A stretch of DNA of 9,522 nucleotides from Aestuariivirga sp. (GCA_020252385.1 JADCDC010000224.1:1-9522); one strand, 5' to 3'; counted from the stretch's first letter, positions 1 to 7,038 are shown. The notes: generated by a model from the letters alone, not told the origin. Made by a program: numbers and translations.

Positions 1-527
1 AAGCCGACACCGAGACCGCCGCCGATGTAAGGCGTGATGCCGCCCATGTCGAAGACATGGCCGAAGTCGTACCACAGGTTCCCGAAGATGTAGGTGACGG
101 AGACATCGCCATCAAAGTCGAGATCATCGCCATCGGGACCATCGTTCCAATTGTCCCAGTCGATGTCGAAGCCGTCGAGATTGGCCTGCGAATAGGAGAG
201 CTCGAGTTCGGTGCGAAGGCCGGTGTCGCCCCAGGCGTAGCCCAGCACGCCGCCGATCAGGAAGCCGGTGTCGGTGTCGAGCGACACGTTGCCCGATTGC
301 GGGAGCCAGTTTCCCGAAGGAGCCGGTTCTTCCAACGCGCCACTTATAATGGGGCGCTCCAGGGTGAAGTCCGCGCCGTTGTCGCTGAACCAGGTGGCGC
401 CGCCGAAGACGCCGGCATAGAAGTGGCCGGGATCCACCGGCACCGGCGCATCGGCTGCGAGCGCGCTGCCGCCCCATACAGTGAGCGCGGCACCCGAAAG
501 AATGAGAGCACGGAAAGTCTTGGTCAT
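1..527 (-). CDS. Outer-membrane beta-barrel protein, tandem copy 1 (3' end cut by window edge)
   Basis: Partial gene: the start and about 175 codons are present, and the remaining C-terminal third lies beyond base 1. The ATG at 527 is chosen because AGGGG sits 7 nt upstream, as in the two sister genes. Residues 1-24 form a signal peptide ending SALA before ADAPVPVDPG, so the product should be exported. The rest has the alternating, Gly- and aromatic-rich pattern of a small outer-membrane barrel (FYAGVFGGATWF, ELELSYSQANLDGF, VTYIFGNLWYDFG), similar in style to Omp25/Omp31-like proteins. It is near-identical to the neighbours at 786-1544 and 1789-2541 in predicted strands. It differs in a loop at residues 57-78 and a second at about 125-137. 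The second loop is acidic and ends DLDFDGD. Family placement rests on sequence pattern only; a structural or adhesin role is possible but not shown. Confidence 0.88.
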   Translation of the reverse strand, partial: MTKTFRALILSGAALTVWGGSALAADAPVPVDPGHFYAGVFGGATWFSDNGADFTLERPIISGALEEPAPSGNWLPQSGNVSLDTDTGFLIGGVLGYAWGDTGLRTELELSYSQANLDGFDIDWDNWNDGPDGDDLDFDGDVSVTYIFGNLWYDFGHVFDMGGITPYIGGGLGVG

Positions 528-569
528 CTGCAAACCCCTGACGATCGATATGATTTTGTCTATGTATGA

Positions 570-598
570 ACCATGTCTTTGCAGACGATTTCAGTCAA
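570..598 (-). promoter_or_regulatory. Predicted sigma-70-type promoter of barrel copy 1
   Basis: Read on the minus strand: -35 TTGACT (598-593), a 17-bp spacer, and -10 CATGGT (575-570). The same layout, with the same spacer, precedes the other two copies. The -10 here is the weakest of the three (3 of 6 consensus bases). Predicted transcription start is near 563, giving a leader of about 36 nt. Confidence 0.55.
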
Positions 599-644
599 TT
601 CGCAACGTGGCTGACGACCTCCGCCTGCACTGATCGGCCCACGA

Positions 645-664
645 CCGTTGCTTCGCGGCAACAG
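645..664 (-). promoter_or_regulatory. Conserved inverted repeat upstream of barrel copy 1 (candidate operator)
   Basis: The plus strand reads CCGTTGC, six bases (TTCGCG), GCAACAG. The 5-bp core arms GTTGC/GCAAC are perfect. The site lies 48 bp upstream of the -35 box. The arms and spacer length recur at the same place before the two sister genes, while the six central bases differ. That pattern fits a dimeric regulator site. The regulator is unknown. Confidence 0.5.
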
Positions 665-737
665 AAATTCAATCGGAAGATGCGCATGCTTTCGATATGA
701 TACGCGCGCGAGATCGCCGGTTCGCTGGCGAAGCAAA

Positions 738-763
738 GGGCGCCGGTCTTGCGACCGGCGCCC
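738..763 (-). terminator. Rho-independent terminator after barrel copy 2
   Basis: A perfect 11-bp stem (arms 738-748 and 753-763) closes a 4-nt loop, 22 bp past the stop codon at 786. On the minus strand it is followed by TTTGCTT, a short T-rich tail. The identical 26 nt occurs after copy 3 at 1740-1765. Confidence 0.75.
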
Positions 764-785
764 TCATTCAATTCCGCGCTTCGGA

Positions 786-1544
786 TCAGAGGCCGAAGGT
801 GATGCCGAGCAGCACGTTCTGCGAGGTGAGCGACTCGTCATAGTCGTCGAGTGCCACGCCGCGATAACGGTAGCCGAGGTCGAGGTTGACGATGTCGGCG
901 ATGTTCCACATCAGGCCGCCGCCGAGCTGGAAGGCGAAGCCCGTCTCGCTGCCGCTGGCCGCGAAGTCGATGCCATCGATGCCATCGATGTCGATGTCCA
1001 CGAAGCCGACGCCGAGACCGCCGCCGAGATAGGGGGTGATGCCGCCCATGTCGAAGACATGGCCGAAGTCGTACCAGATGTTGCCGAAGATGTAGGTGAC
1101 GGCGACGTCGCCATCGAGGTCAAGGTCATCGCCATCGGGCATTGCCGACTGGTACATCAAGAAATCATTGTCCCAGTCCACATCGAAGCCATCGAGATTG
1201 GCCTGCGAATAGGAGAGTTCGAGTTCGGTGCGGAGCCCCGTGTCGCCCCAGGCGTAGCCGACGACGCCGCCGATCAGGAAGCCGGTGTCGGTGTCGAGCG
1301 ACACGTTTCCGGACAGGTCCGGACCATACTGAACCTGTTCTACCGGTTCGAGGATGACGCCATTGCGGAACCTGTCGACCGTGAAGTCCGTGCCATTCTC
1401 GCTGAACCAGGTGGCGCCGCCGAACACGCCGACATAGAAGTGGCCCGGATCGACCGGCACCGGCGCATCGGCCGCGAGCGCGCTGCCGCCCCACAGGGAC
1501 AGCGCGGCACCCGAAAGAATGAGAGCACGGAAGGATTTGGTCAT
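786..1544 (-). CDS. Outer-membrane beta-barrel protein, tandem copy 2
   Basis: Complete 252-residue gene. The ATG at 1544 is preferred over an in-frame TTG six bases upstream because AGGGGG sits 6 nt before the ATG. Residues 1-24 are a signal peptide (SALA before ADAPV). Residues 35-252 look like an eight-strand-type small barrel of the OmpA-transmembrane/Omp25-like class, with repeated Gly-aromatic strands ending in SQNVLLGITFGL. The terminal residue is Leu, where copy 3 has the Phe usual for an outer-membrane assembly signal. Two loops set it apart from its sisters: residues 55-79, and residues 125-146 (acidic, with DLDLDGD). A second acidic stretch, residues 183-193 (DIDIDGIDGID), resembles a DxDxDG calcium-binding pattern. 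It is a monocistronic unit with its own promoter and terminator. The exact role is unknown. Confidence 0.9.
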   Translation of the reverse strand: MTKSFRALILSGAALSLWGGSALAADAPVPVDPGHFYVGVFGGATWFSENGTDFTVDRFRNGVILEPVEQVQYGPDLSGNVSLDTDTGFLIGGVVGYAWGDTGLRTELELSYSQANLDGFDVDWDNDFLMYQSAMPDGDDLDLDGDVAVTYIFGNIWYDFGHVFDMGGITPYLGGGLGVGFVDIDIDGIDGIDFAASGSETGFAFQLGGGLMWNIADIVNLDLGYRYRGVALDDYDESLTSQNVLLGITFGL

Positions 1545-1586
1545 CTGCAACCCCCTGACGACGACTGTTCGCGTTTTGTGAGTCGC

Positions 1587-1615
1587 AATATGTTATCACA
1601 AACGATTGCGGTCAA
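1587..1615 (-). promoter_or_regulatory. Predicted sigma-70-type promoter of barrel copy 2
   Basis: Minus strand: -35 TTGACC (1615-1610), a 17-bp spacer, and -10 CATATT (1592-1587). It is conserved in position and spacer with copies 1 and 3. Predicted leader is about 36 nt. Confidence 0.6.
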
Positions 1616-1662
1616 TTCGGAAGAGGCTCGTTGATCCTCCGTCTGCGGGGATCGGTCCAACA

Positions 1663-1682
1663 CCGTTGCAGCACGGCAACAG
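1663..1682 (-). promoter_or_regulatory. Conserved inverted repeat upstream of barrel copy 2 (candidate operator)
   Basis: The plus strand reads CCGTTGC, AGCACG, GCAACAG, with perfect GTTGC/GCAAC core arms. It lies 49 bp upstream of the -35 box and matches the elements at 645-664 and 2668-2687. A second, unrelated dyad, CCGGAAG-N9-CTTCCGG, lies just outside it at 1691-1713 and is not conserved as a dyad in the other copies. Confidence 0.5.
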
Positions 1683-1739
1683 AAACACAACCGGAAGGAT
1701 CGCCAACTTCCGGATCAAGCATCAACCCGCCACGCGAAA

Positions 1740-1765
1740 GGGCGCCGGTCTTGCGACCGGCGCCC
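1740..1765 (-). terminator. Rho-independent terminator after barrel copy 3
   Basis: A perfect 11-bp GC-rich stem (1740-1750 with 1755-1765) closes the loop TTGC on the plus strand. It lies 23 bp past the stop codon. On the minus strand it is followed by TTTCG, so the T-tract is short. The hairpin is identical to the one after copy 2. Confidence 0.75.
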
Positions 1766-1788
1766 TCTCTTCAGTCCGATACTTCGGA

Positions 1789-2541
1789 TCAGAAGCCGAA
1801 GTTGATGCCGAGCAGCACGTTCTGCGAGGTGAGCGACTGGTCGTAGTCGTTGAGCGCCACGCCGCGATAGCGGTAGCCGAGGTCGAGGGCCACGTTGTCG
1901 GCGATGTTCCACATCAGGCCGCCGCCGAGCTGATAGGCGAAGCCCGTCTCGCTGCCGCTGGCTGCGAAGTCGACGCCCTGGATCGCGTCGATGTCGATGT
2001 CCACAAAGCCGACACCGAGACCGCCGCCGATGTAAGGCGTGATGCCGCCCATGTCGAAGACATGACCGAAGTCATACCACAGGTTACCGAAGATGTAGGT
2101 AACGGACACATCACCGTCGAAGTCAGGGTCAACGTTGACCTGGCCATTGTGGAAATTCGAGTCCCAGTCGATGTCGAAGCCGTCGAGATTGGCCTGCGAA
2201 TAGGAGAGTTCGAGTTCGGTGCGCAGGCCCGTGTCGCCCCAGGCGTAGCCCAGCACGCCGCCGATCAGGAAGCCGGTGTCGGTGTCGAGCGACACATTGC
2301 CCGACACGTCAGGGTGCATCGAAGGAGCGGAGGGCGCGACGACCGTCTCCTCCGGCGTGAACGCGCTGCCATCGAGCGTGAAGTCAGCGCCGTTCTCGCT
2401 GAACCAGGTGGCGCCGCCGAAGACGCCGGCATAGAAGTGGCCCGGATCAACCGGCACCGGCGCATCGGCCGCGAGCGCGCTGCCGCCCCACACGGAGAGC
2501 GCGGCACCCGAAAGAATGAGAGCGCGGAACGTCTTGGTCAT
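1789..2541 (-). CDS. Outer-membrane beta-barrel protein, tandem copy 3
   Basis: Complete 250-residue gene. The open frame extends 42 codons further upstream, but the ATG at 2541 is chosen: it has AGGGG 7 nt upstream, it starts the signal peptide, it aligns with both sisters, and the upstream extension would run through the promoter. Residues 1-24 are a signal peptide (SALA before ADAPV). The mature part is a small outer-membrane barrel ending SQNVLLGINFGF, with the terminal Phe typical of barrels inserted by BamA. Differences from copies 1 and 2 concentrate in residues 57-80 (rich in Thr, Pro, Glu and Val) and about 127-143 (ending VDPDFDGD). The acidic stretch DIDIDAIQGVD lacks the Gly found in copy 2. 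This is the first gene of the tandem array in transcription order, downstream of the transglycosylase/DUF459 pair but with its own promoter. Confidence 0.9.
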   Translation of the reverse strand: MTKTFRALILSGAALSVWGGSALAADAPVPVDPGHFYAGVFGGATWFSENGADFTLDGSAFTPEETVVAPSAPSMHPDVSGNVSLDTDTGFLIGGVLGYAWGDTGLRTELELSYSQANLDGFDIDWDSNFHNGQVNVDPDFDGDVSVTYIFGNLWYDFGHVFDMGGITPYIGGGLGVGFVDIDIDAIQGVDFAASGSETGFAYQLGGGLMWNIADNVALDLGYRYRGVALNDYDQSLTSQNVLLGINFGF

Positions 2542-2592
2542 CTGCAAACCCCTGCTATTGCACAAATCGTGGAATCGATTGTTGTTGAGCCG

Positions 2593-2621
2593 ACTATGGT
2601 CCTGCAAAGGTTTGCGGTCAA
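2593..2621 (-). promoter_or_regulatory. Predicted sigma-70-type promoter of barrel copy 3
   Basis: Minus strand: -35 TTGACC (2621-2616), a 17-bp spacer, and -10 CATAGT (2598-2593). It has the same architecture as the promoters of copies 1 and 2. The predicted leader is about 45 nt, slightly longer than in the sisters. Confidence 0.6.
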
Positions 2622-2667
2622 TTCGGAACGGGTTTTGTGATCTTCGGTTACAGTTACTGAATTGCAA

Positions 2668-2687
2668 CCGTTGCTGCAGAGCAACAG
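2668..2687 (-). promoter_or_regulatory. Conserved inverted repeat upstream of barrel copy 3 (candidate operator)
   Basis: The plus strand reads CCGTTGC, TGCAGA, GCAACAG, lying 48 bp upstream of the -35 box. In this copy the dyad is longer: outer arms ATTGCAA (2661-2667) and TTGCAAT (2690-2696) flank the inner GTTGCT/AGCAAC arms. As RNA it could therefore also fold as a hairpin after the DUF459 gene. It has no T-tract, so I favour a DNA site over a terminator. Confidence 0.5.
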
Positions 2688-2733
2688 TTTTGCAATGACC
2701 GGCTGTAGTGTTCGCTGTTTTCTGACAAATCGC

Positions 2734-3780
2734 TCAGGGTGAGGCCGGAGCGGCGAAGTCGTCGGCCCGGCCGGCGGGTGCTGCGGGCAAGTGGCCGTAG
2801 CGGAAGAGATTGATGGCATTGCTGCCCTGGGGCGCCAGATCGCGCAGCGCCTTGAGCGCCGCCTCGCCCTCGAGCCCCGCGGCGGCGAGCATCACCGCAT
2901 TGGCGGTCACGCCTTCGGGCTGGACGGCATAGGCTTCCCCGTTCATCAGGAGCTGGCCGAAGATCGGCACCTGGCTGGCCTGGTCCTCCGCAGCACCGGC
3001 CGCCTCCCCCGCGCCGGCCTGCAGCGTGCCTGCCTCTCCGCCCTCGAGGACGGAGAGCACGATCTGGCCCATGCGGTTGTTGCCGGCCTTGTAGAAGGAA
3101 ATGCCGTCACGCCCGCGGAGCCTGGTAAGCGTGCCGGTGTCGTCCGGGCCTGACTCGGCATAGCTGCCGTCGGGCGCTGCCAGCACCGGGCGCATGTCGA
3201 TGAAGTCTGCGCCCTTCGCCTCCGCGCGCTGGCGCTGGATGGCGGCGATCTCCTTGATGGCCGCATCATACTGCGGGTCGCGCATCGGCGGCGGGCCGAC
3301 CCAGATGATGCGCGCCCCCGAGGTTGCGAGTTCGGCCAGCATGCGGTCCACCCGCTCGCCATAGGCCTCCGCCCATTCGGGCGTTCCGACGGGGATGCGC
3401 TCGCCGTCCTGGCGGCGAATCGGCTGCGTGTCATTGGCGCCGAGCATCACCACGATCGCGCCGTAGCTGTTGCTCCGCAGGATCTTGGAGACGGTTGCGG
3501 GCCAGTCATAGACCTCGGGCCGCGCCAGGCCCGATTCCTCGTTGAAGCGGACCGAAACGTCATAGTTGCCGGCTGCCTCCGCGACGCGCGAGAGGCCCGC
3601 GCCCAGACCGCCACCCAGCGCATCGCCCAGCACGAGGACGCGCCCGGCCTGCTGCGCGGCCTCTTCGGTGCCGGCCGGGGCGCCCATGACCGGCGTTTCC
3701 TGCACCTGGGCCGCCGCCGGGGGCAGCAGCAGGAGCAGGCCGGCGGCAGCCAGCATGGCGGGCACCCCGAGGCGGGTCAT
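2734..3780 (-). CDS. DUF459 / SGNH-fold hydrolase-like protein, probably catalytically impaired
   Basis: 348 residues, exported: a signal peptide covers about residues 1-24 (leucine run, then PPAAAQ). The SGNH-like domain spans roughly residues 46-245. Block I reads VLVLGDALGG, block III reads VMLGANDTQ (residues 111-119), and the C-terminal block reads RDGISFYKAG (residues 224-233). In active SGNH hydrolases block I is GDS and the last block is DxxH. Here residue 54 is Ala and residue 228 is Ser, so both the nucleophile and the catalytic His appear to be missing, while Asn116 and Asp225 remain. Residues 246-348 are Ala/Gly-rich with no recognised domain. The start ATG overlaps the stop of the transglycosylase gene (ATGA), implying translational coupling and a shared periplasmic envelope role. 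The DUF459 assignment is from memory of the family pattern. Activity is unknown. Confidence 0.82.
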   Translation of the reverse strand: MTRLGVPAMLAAAGLLLLLPPAAAQVQETPVMGAPAGTEEAAQQAGRVLVLGDALGGGLGAGLSRVAEAAGNYDVSVRFNEESGLARPEVYDWPATVSKILRSNSYGAIVVMLGANDTQPIRRQDGERIPVGTPEWAEAYGERVDRMLAELATSGARIIWVGPPPMRDPQYDAAIKEIAAIQRQRAEAKGADFIDMRPVLAAPDGSYAESGPDDTGTLTRLRGRDGISFYKAGNNRMGQIVLSVLEGGEAGTLQAGAGEAAGAAEDQASQVPIFGQLLMNGEAYAVQPEGVTANAVMLAAAGLEGEAALKALRDLAPQGSNAINLFRYGHLPAAPAGRADDFAAPASP

Positions 3781-4979
3781 GAGCTGTTCTTGCGCATGTG
3801 CTGCAGGAGCTTCACCGAGGGCTTGCCATCAAGCGGCAGGCCCTCGCGCTTCTGGTAGGCCAGCACCGCCTCATAGGTGCGCGCGCCGAAGCGGCCGTCA
3901 CTGCCGCCAGTCTGGAAGCCCATGGCGTTGAGGCGCTTCTGCAACTCCACGCGCTGCTCGAAGCTCAGGTCGAAGTCGACGTCCGGCCAGGCGGCCTGGA
4001 ACGGTCCGCGGCCGCGGATGCGGTCCGCCAGGTGGCCGACCGCCAGCGCATAGGAATGCGAGATGTTGTAGTCCATGATGGCGAGGAAGTTCTTGGTCAC
4101 CAGAAAGCGGGGGCCGTCGACCCCCTGCGGCACCATGACGAAGGCATCGGCCTTGGTGGACCCGAACTTGCCGCCGTCGGCGCGCTCGACGCCGAGCTTC
4201 TGCCATTCGGCCACGGTGCGCCAGTTGCGCCGGCCGATCAGCGCCTTGTTGAAGCCCTTGGGCAGCGTCACCTCCCAGCCCCAGGGCCGGTCGTTCCGCC
4301 AGCCGGCCTTGGCGAGGTAGTTGGCGGTGGAGGCCAGCGCATCCTCCTTGGAGTTCCAGATGTCGCGCTTGCCATCGCCTGTCCAGTCCACGGCGTAGGA
4401 AAGATAGGACGTCGGGATGAACTGCGTGTGGCCCATGGCCGCCGCCCAGGAGCCGTTGAAGTTGCCGGGCTTCACCAGGCCCTTCTGCAGGATCTTCAGC
4501 GCGGCGATGAGCTGCTCGTTGCCATAGTCCTTGCGGCGGCCCGAATAGGCGAGTGTGGCCAGCGAGCGGATGACGCTCATCGAGCCCTTGTCCTTGCCGA
4601 AGTTCGACTCCATGCCCCAGATGCCGAGCAGGATGTGGCGGTCGACCTGGTACTTCGCCTCGATGGCGGCGAGCAGCTTCTCCTCCTCTGCCTTCTTGGT
4701 CTGGCCGGTCTCGATGCGGATCGGCGTCACCGCCTTCTGCAGATAGGCCGAGGTGGTGGAGGTGAATTCGGGCTGGTTGGCGGCGAGCTTCAACACCGCG
4801 GGATCGGGCTCGGTGATGCCTTCGAAGGCGGCATCGAAGAGCTTGCGCGGAATGCCGGCCGCCTTGGCGCGCGGCCACAGCGTGTTCTGGATGAAGGCTT
4901 CGAACTTGGCGTCGGCGAGCGCCGGGGTGGCCCACAGCGGGGCCGCAAGCAGCAGCGAGGCGACATGGCGTCGGTTCAT
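3777..4979 (-). CDS. Lytic murein transglycosylase, MltB/SLT_2 type with C-terminal peptidoglycan-binding domain
   Basis: Cleaves the beta-1,4 MurNAc-GlcNAc bond of peptidoglycan in the periplasm, forming 1,6-anhydroMurNAc ends. Of two nearby ATGs, 4979 is chosen over 4985 because GGGA lies 5 nt before it, whereas 4985 has no spaced ribosome site. The protein is 400 residues from this start; the numbers that follow count from 4985 (subtract 2 for the chosen start). A signal peptide ends at about residue 24 (TPALA before DAKFEAF). The SLT_2 domain spans about residues 26-325. It includes GIWGMESNFG, with the predicted catalytic Glu126, and the family motif AAMGHTQFIPTSY (residues 182-194). A PG_binding_1 domain covers about residues 340-397. 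The gene lies about 70 bp after galE on the same strand and overlaps the next gene by 4 bp. A weak TTGCCG-N16-GATAGT promoter-like pair lies just upstream. Confidence 0.93.
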   Translation of the reverse strand: MNRRHVASLLLAAPLWATPALADAKFEAFIQNTLWPRAKAAGIPRKLFDAAFEGITEPDPAVLKLAANQPEFTSTTSAYLQKAVTPIRIETGQTKKAEEEKLLAAIEAKYQVDRHILLGIWGMESNFGKDKGSMSVIRSLATLAYSGRRKDYGNEQLIAALKILQKGLVKPGNFNGSWAAAMGHTQFIPTSYLSYAVDWTGDGKRDIWNSKEDALASTANYLAKAGWRNDRPWGWEVTLPKGFNKALIGRRNWRTVAEWQKLGVERADGGKFGSTKADAFVMVPQGVDGPRFLVTKNFLAIMDYNISHSYALAVGHLADRIRGRGPFQAAWPDVDFDLSFEQRVELQKRLNAMGFQTGGSDGRFGARTYEAVLAYQKREGLPLDGKPSVKLLQHMRKNSS

Positions 4980-5050
4980 GTGCATCCCGTCAGACTATCA
5001 AACAAGCCATTGAACCGGCAATTGCGGCCTCAATCGGGCGGGCGCCAGGT

Positions 5051-6040
5051 TCAGACGGCGTTGCGCGTCGCGAGCTTCCGCTCCCAGTTCAGGGCCGTTT
5101 CGACGATGAAGTCGAGATCGGCATAGCGCGGCTGCCAGCCCAGCACGTCGCGCACGCGCTGCGCCCCCGCCACGATCGCCGCGGGATCGCCCGCGCGGCG
5201 GGGCCCGTAGGTGACCGGCAGGGGGGCGCCGTTCGCCCGCTCCACGGCCTTGAGGACCTCGAGCACGGAGTAGCCCTTGCCATAGCCGCAGTTGAAGACG
5301 CCGCTTTCGCCGCCGCGGCGGAGATGGGAGAGTGCATCGACATGCGCGGCGATCAAGTCGCTCACGTGGATGTAGTCGCGCTGGCAGGTGCCGTCGGGCG
5401 TGTCGTAGTCGGTGCCATAGACCTCGATCGACGGGCGCTGGCCCAGCGCCGCCTGGCATGCGACCTTGATGAGGTGCGTGGCGCGCGGGGTGGACTGGCC
5501 GATGCGGCCACCGGGATCAGCACCCGCGACGTTGAAGTAGCGCAGCACGACATATTGCAGCCCATGCGCAACATGCGCGTCCCTCAGCATCCATTCGGTC
5601 ATCAGCTTGGAGGAGCCATAGGGCGATATCGGCGCCGGTGTCCTGTCCTCGAAGGCCGGTTCGGCACTGACGTTGCCATAGACGGCGGCGGTCGAGGAGA
5701 AGATGAAGCGCGGAACGCCGGCCTTGACGGCCGAGGCCATCAGCATGCGCGACTTCACCGTGTTGTTGAGATAGTAGCCCAGGGGATCCCTCACCGAATC
5801 CGGCACCACCATCGAGCCCGCGAAATGCACCACCGCATCGAAGCGGTGCTCGGCCATCAGCCGGTCGAGCAGCGCCTCGTCGCCGATGTCGCCCTCGACC
5901 AGCTTCGCTCCCCCCGAGACGGCCCACCAGAAGCCGGTGGAGAGGTTGTCGAGAACCACAACCTCCTCGCCCAGCTCCGTCAGCGCCAGAACCATGTGAC
6001 TGCCGATGTAACCGGCGCCGCCCGTCACGAGAATGGCCAT
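5051..6040 (-). CDS. galE: UDP-glucose 4-epimerase
   Basis: Interconverts UDP-glucose and UDP-galactose with bound NAD in the cytoplasm, supplying galactose for LPS and exopolysaccharide. The protein is 329 residues, within the usual range for the family. The N-terminal Rossmann motif is GGAGYIG (residues 7-13). The conserved VVHFAG follows at residues 70-75. The catalytic stretch FSSTAAVYG (residues 114-122) has Thr117 at the position of the E. coli active-site Ser124, which is a common conservative choice. The Tyr/Lys pair is Tyr141 and Lys145 in PYGSSK. LRYFNVAGADP (residues 166-176) and RDYIHVSDL (residues 221-229) are epimerase signatures. GGAGA lies 5 nt before the ATG. The gene diverges from galU, whose product makes its substrate, and may share a transcript with the transglycosylase gene downstream. 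A related UDP-glucuronate epimerase is less likely. Confidence 0.95.
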   Translation of the reverse strand: MAILVTGGAGYIGSHMVLALTELGEEVVVLDNLSTGFWWAVSGGAKLVEGDIGDEALLDRLMAEHRFDAVVHFAGSMVVPDSVRDPLGYYLNNTVKSRMLMASAVKAGVPRFIFSSTAAVYGNVSAEPAFEDRTPAPISPYGSSKLMTEWMLRDAHVAHGLQYVVLRYFNVAGADPGGRIGQSTPRATHLIKVACQAALGQRPSIEVYGTDYDTPDGTCQRDYIHVSDLIAAHVDALSHLRRGGESGVFNCGYGKGYSVLEVLKAVERANGAPLPVTYGPRRAGDPAAIVAGAQRVRDVLGWQPRYADLDFIVETALNWERKLATRNAV

Positions 6041-6059
6041 CTAAATCTCCAGTTGGTGA

Positions 6060-6065
6060 ATCATA
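6060..6065 (-). promoter_or_regulatory. Candidate -10 box for galE
   Basis: TATGAT on the minus strand, 5 of 6 consensus bases, about 20 bp before the galE ATG. No good -35 box stands 16-18 bp upstream. The transcript leader would be only about 12 nt, with the GGAGA ribosome site inside it. I found no convincing promoter for galU in the same intergenic region. Confidence 0.3.
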
Positions 6066-6144
6066 TCCAAGTTTCGGCTGCGAAAACCGAAAAACCGACT
6101 AATCTCCGGGAGCAGTGTACACGAGGCGGGGGAAGGGTCCATCC

Positions 6145-7038
<894 letters not shown>

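Noticed and set aside
1..2541. Barrel array as a CRISPR or other short-repeat array
   Set aside because: The repeats are whole genes of about 1 kb with intact reading frames, not short repeats with spacers.
648..2640. Long plus-strand open frames (328 and 344 codons) opposite barrel copies 2 and 3
   Set aside because: They mirror the codon pattern of the barrel genes on the other strand, run through the terminators and promoters, and show no ribosome site or known domain. Their mutual similarity follows from the similarity of the genes they overlap.
2542..2667. N-terminal extension of barrel copy 3 by 42 codons
   Set aside because: It would cover the promoter and displace the signal peptide from the N-terminus. 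The ATG at 2541 has the ribosome site shared with the sister genes.
2668..2696. The dyad before copy 3 as an ordinary terminator of the DUF459 gene
   Set aside because: There is no T-tract after it on the minus strand, and its core is shared with copies 1 and 2, where it lies beyond a separate strong terminator.
3798..5126. 442-codon plus-strand open frame opposite the transglycosylase
   Set aside because: It is antisense to a gene with clear catalytic motifs. The translation is low-complexity, rich in Ala, Gly, Arg and Leu, as expected from GC-rich antisense frames.
6071..6090. TTTCGG/CCGAAA dyad in the galE-galU intergenic region as a regulator site or riboswitch
   Set aside because: Short stem in A-rich sequence, seen once, with no supporting conservation or known motif.
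6115..6144. Upstream ATG for galU
   Set aside because: The added residues are not part of the conserved GalU N-terminus, and the strong ribosome site fits the ATG at 6145.
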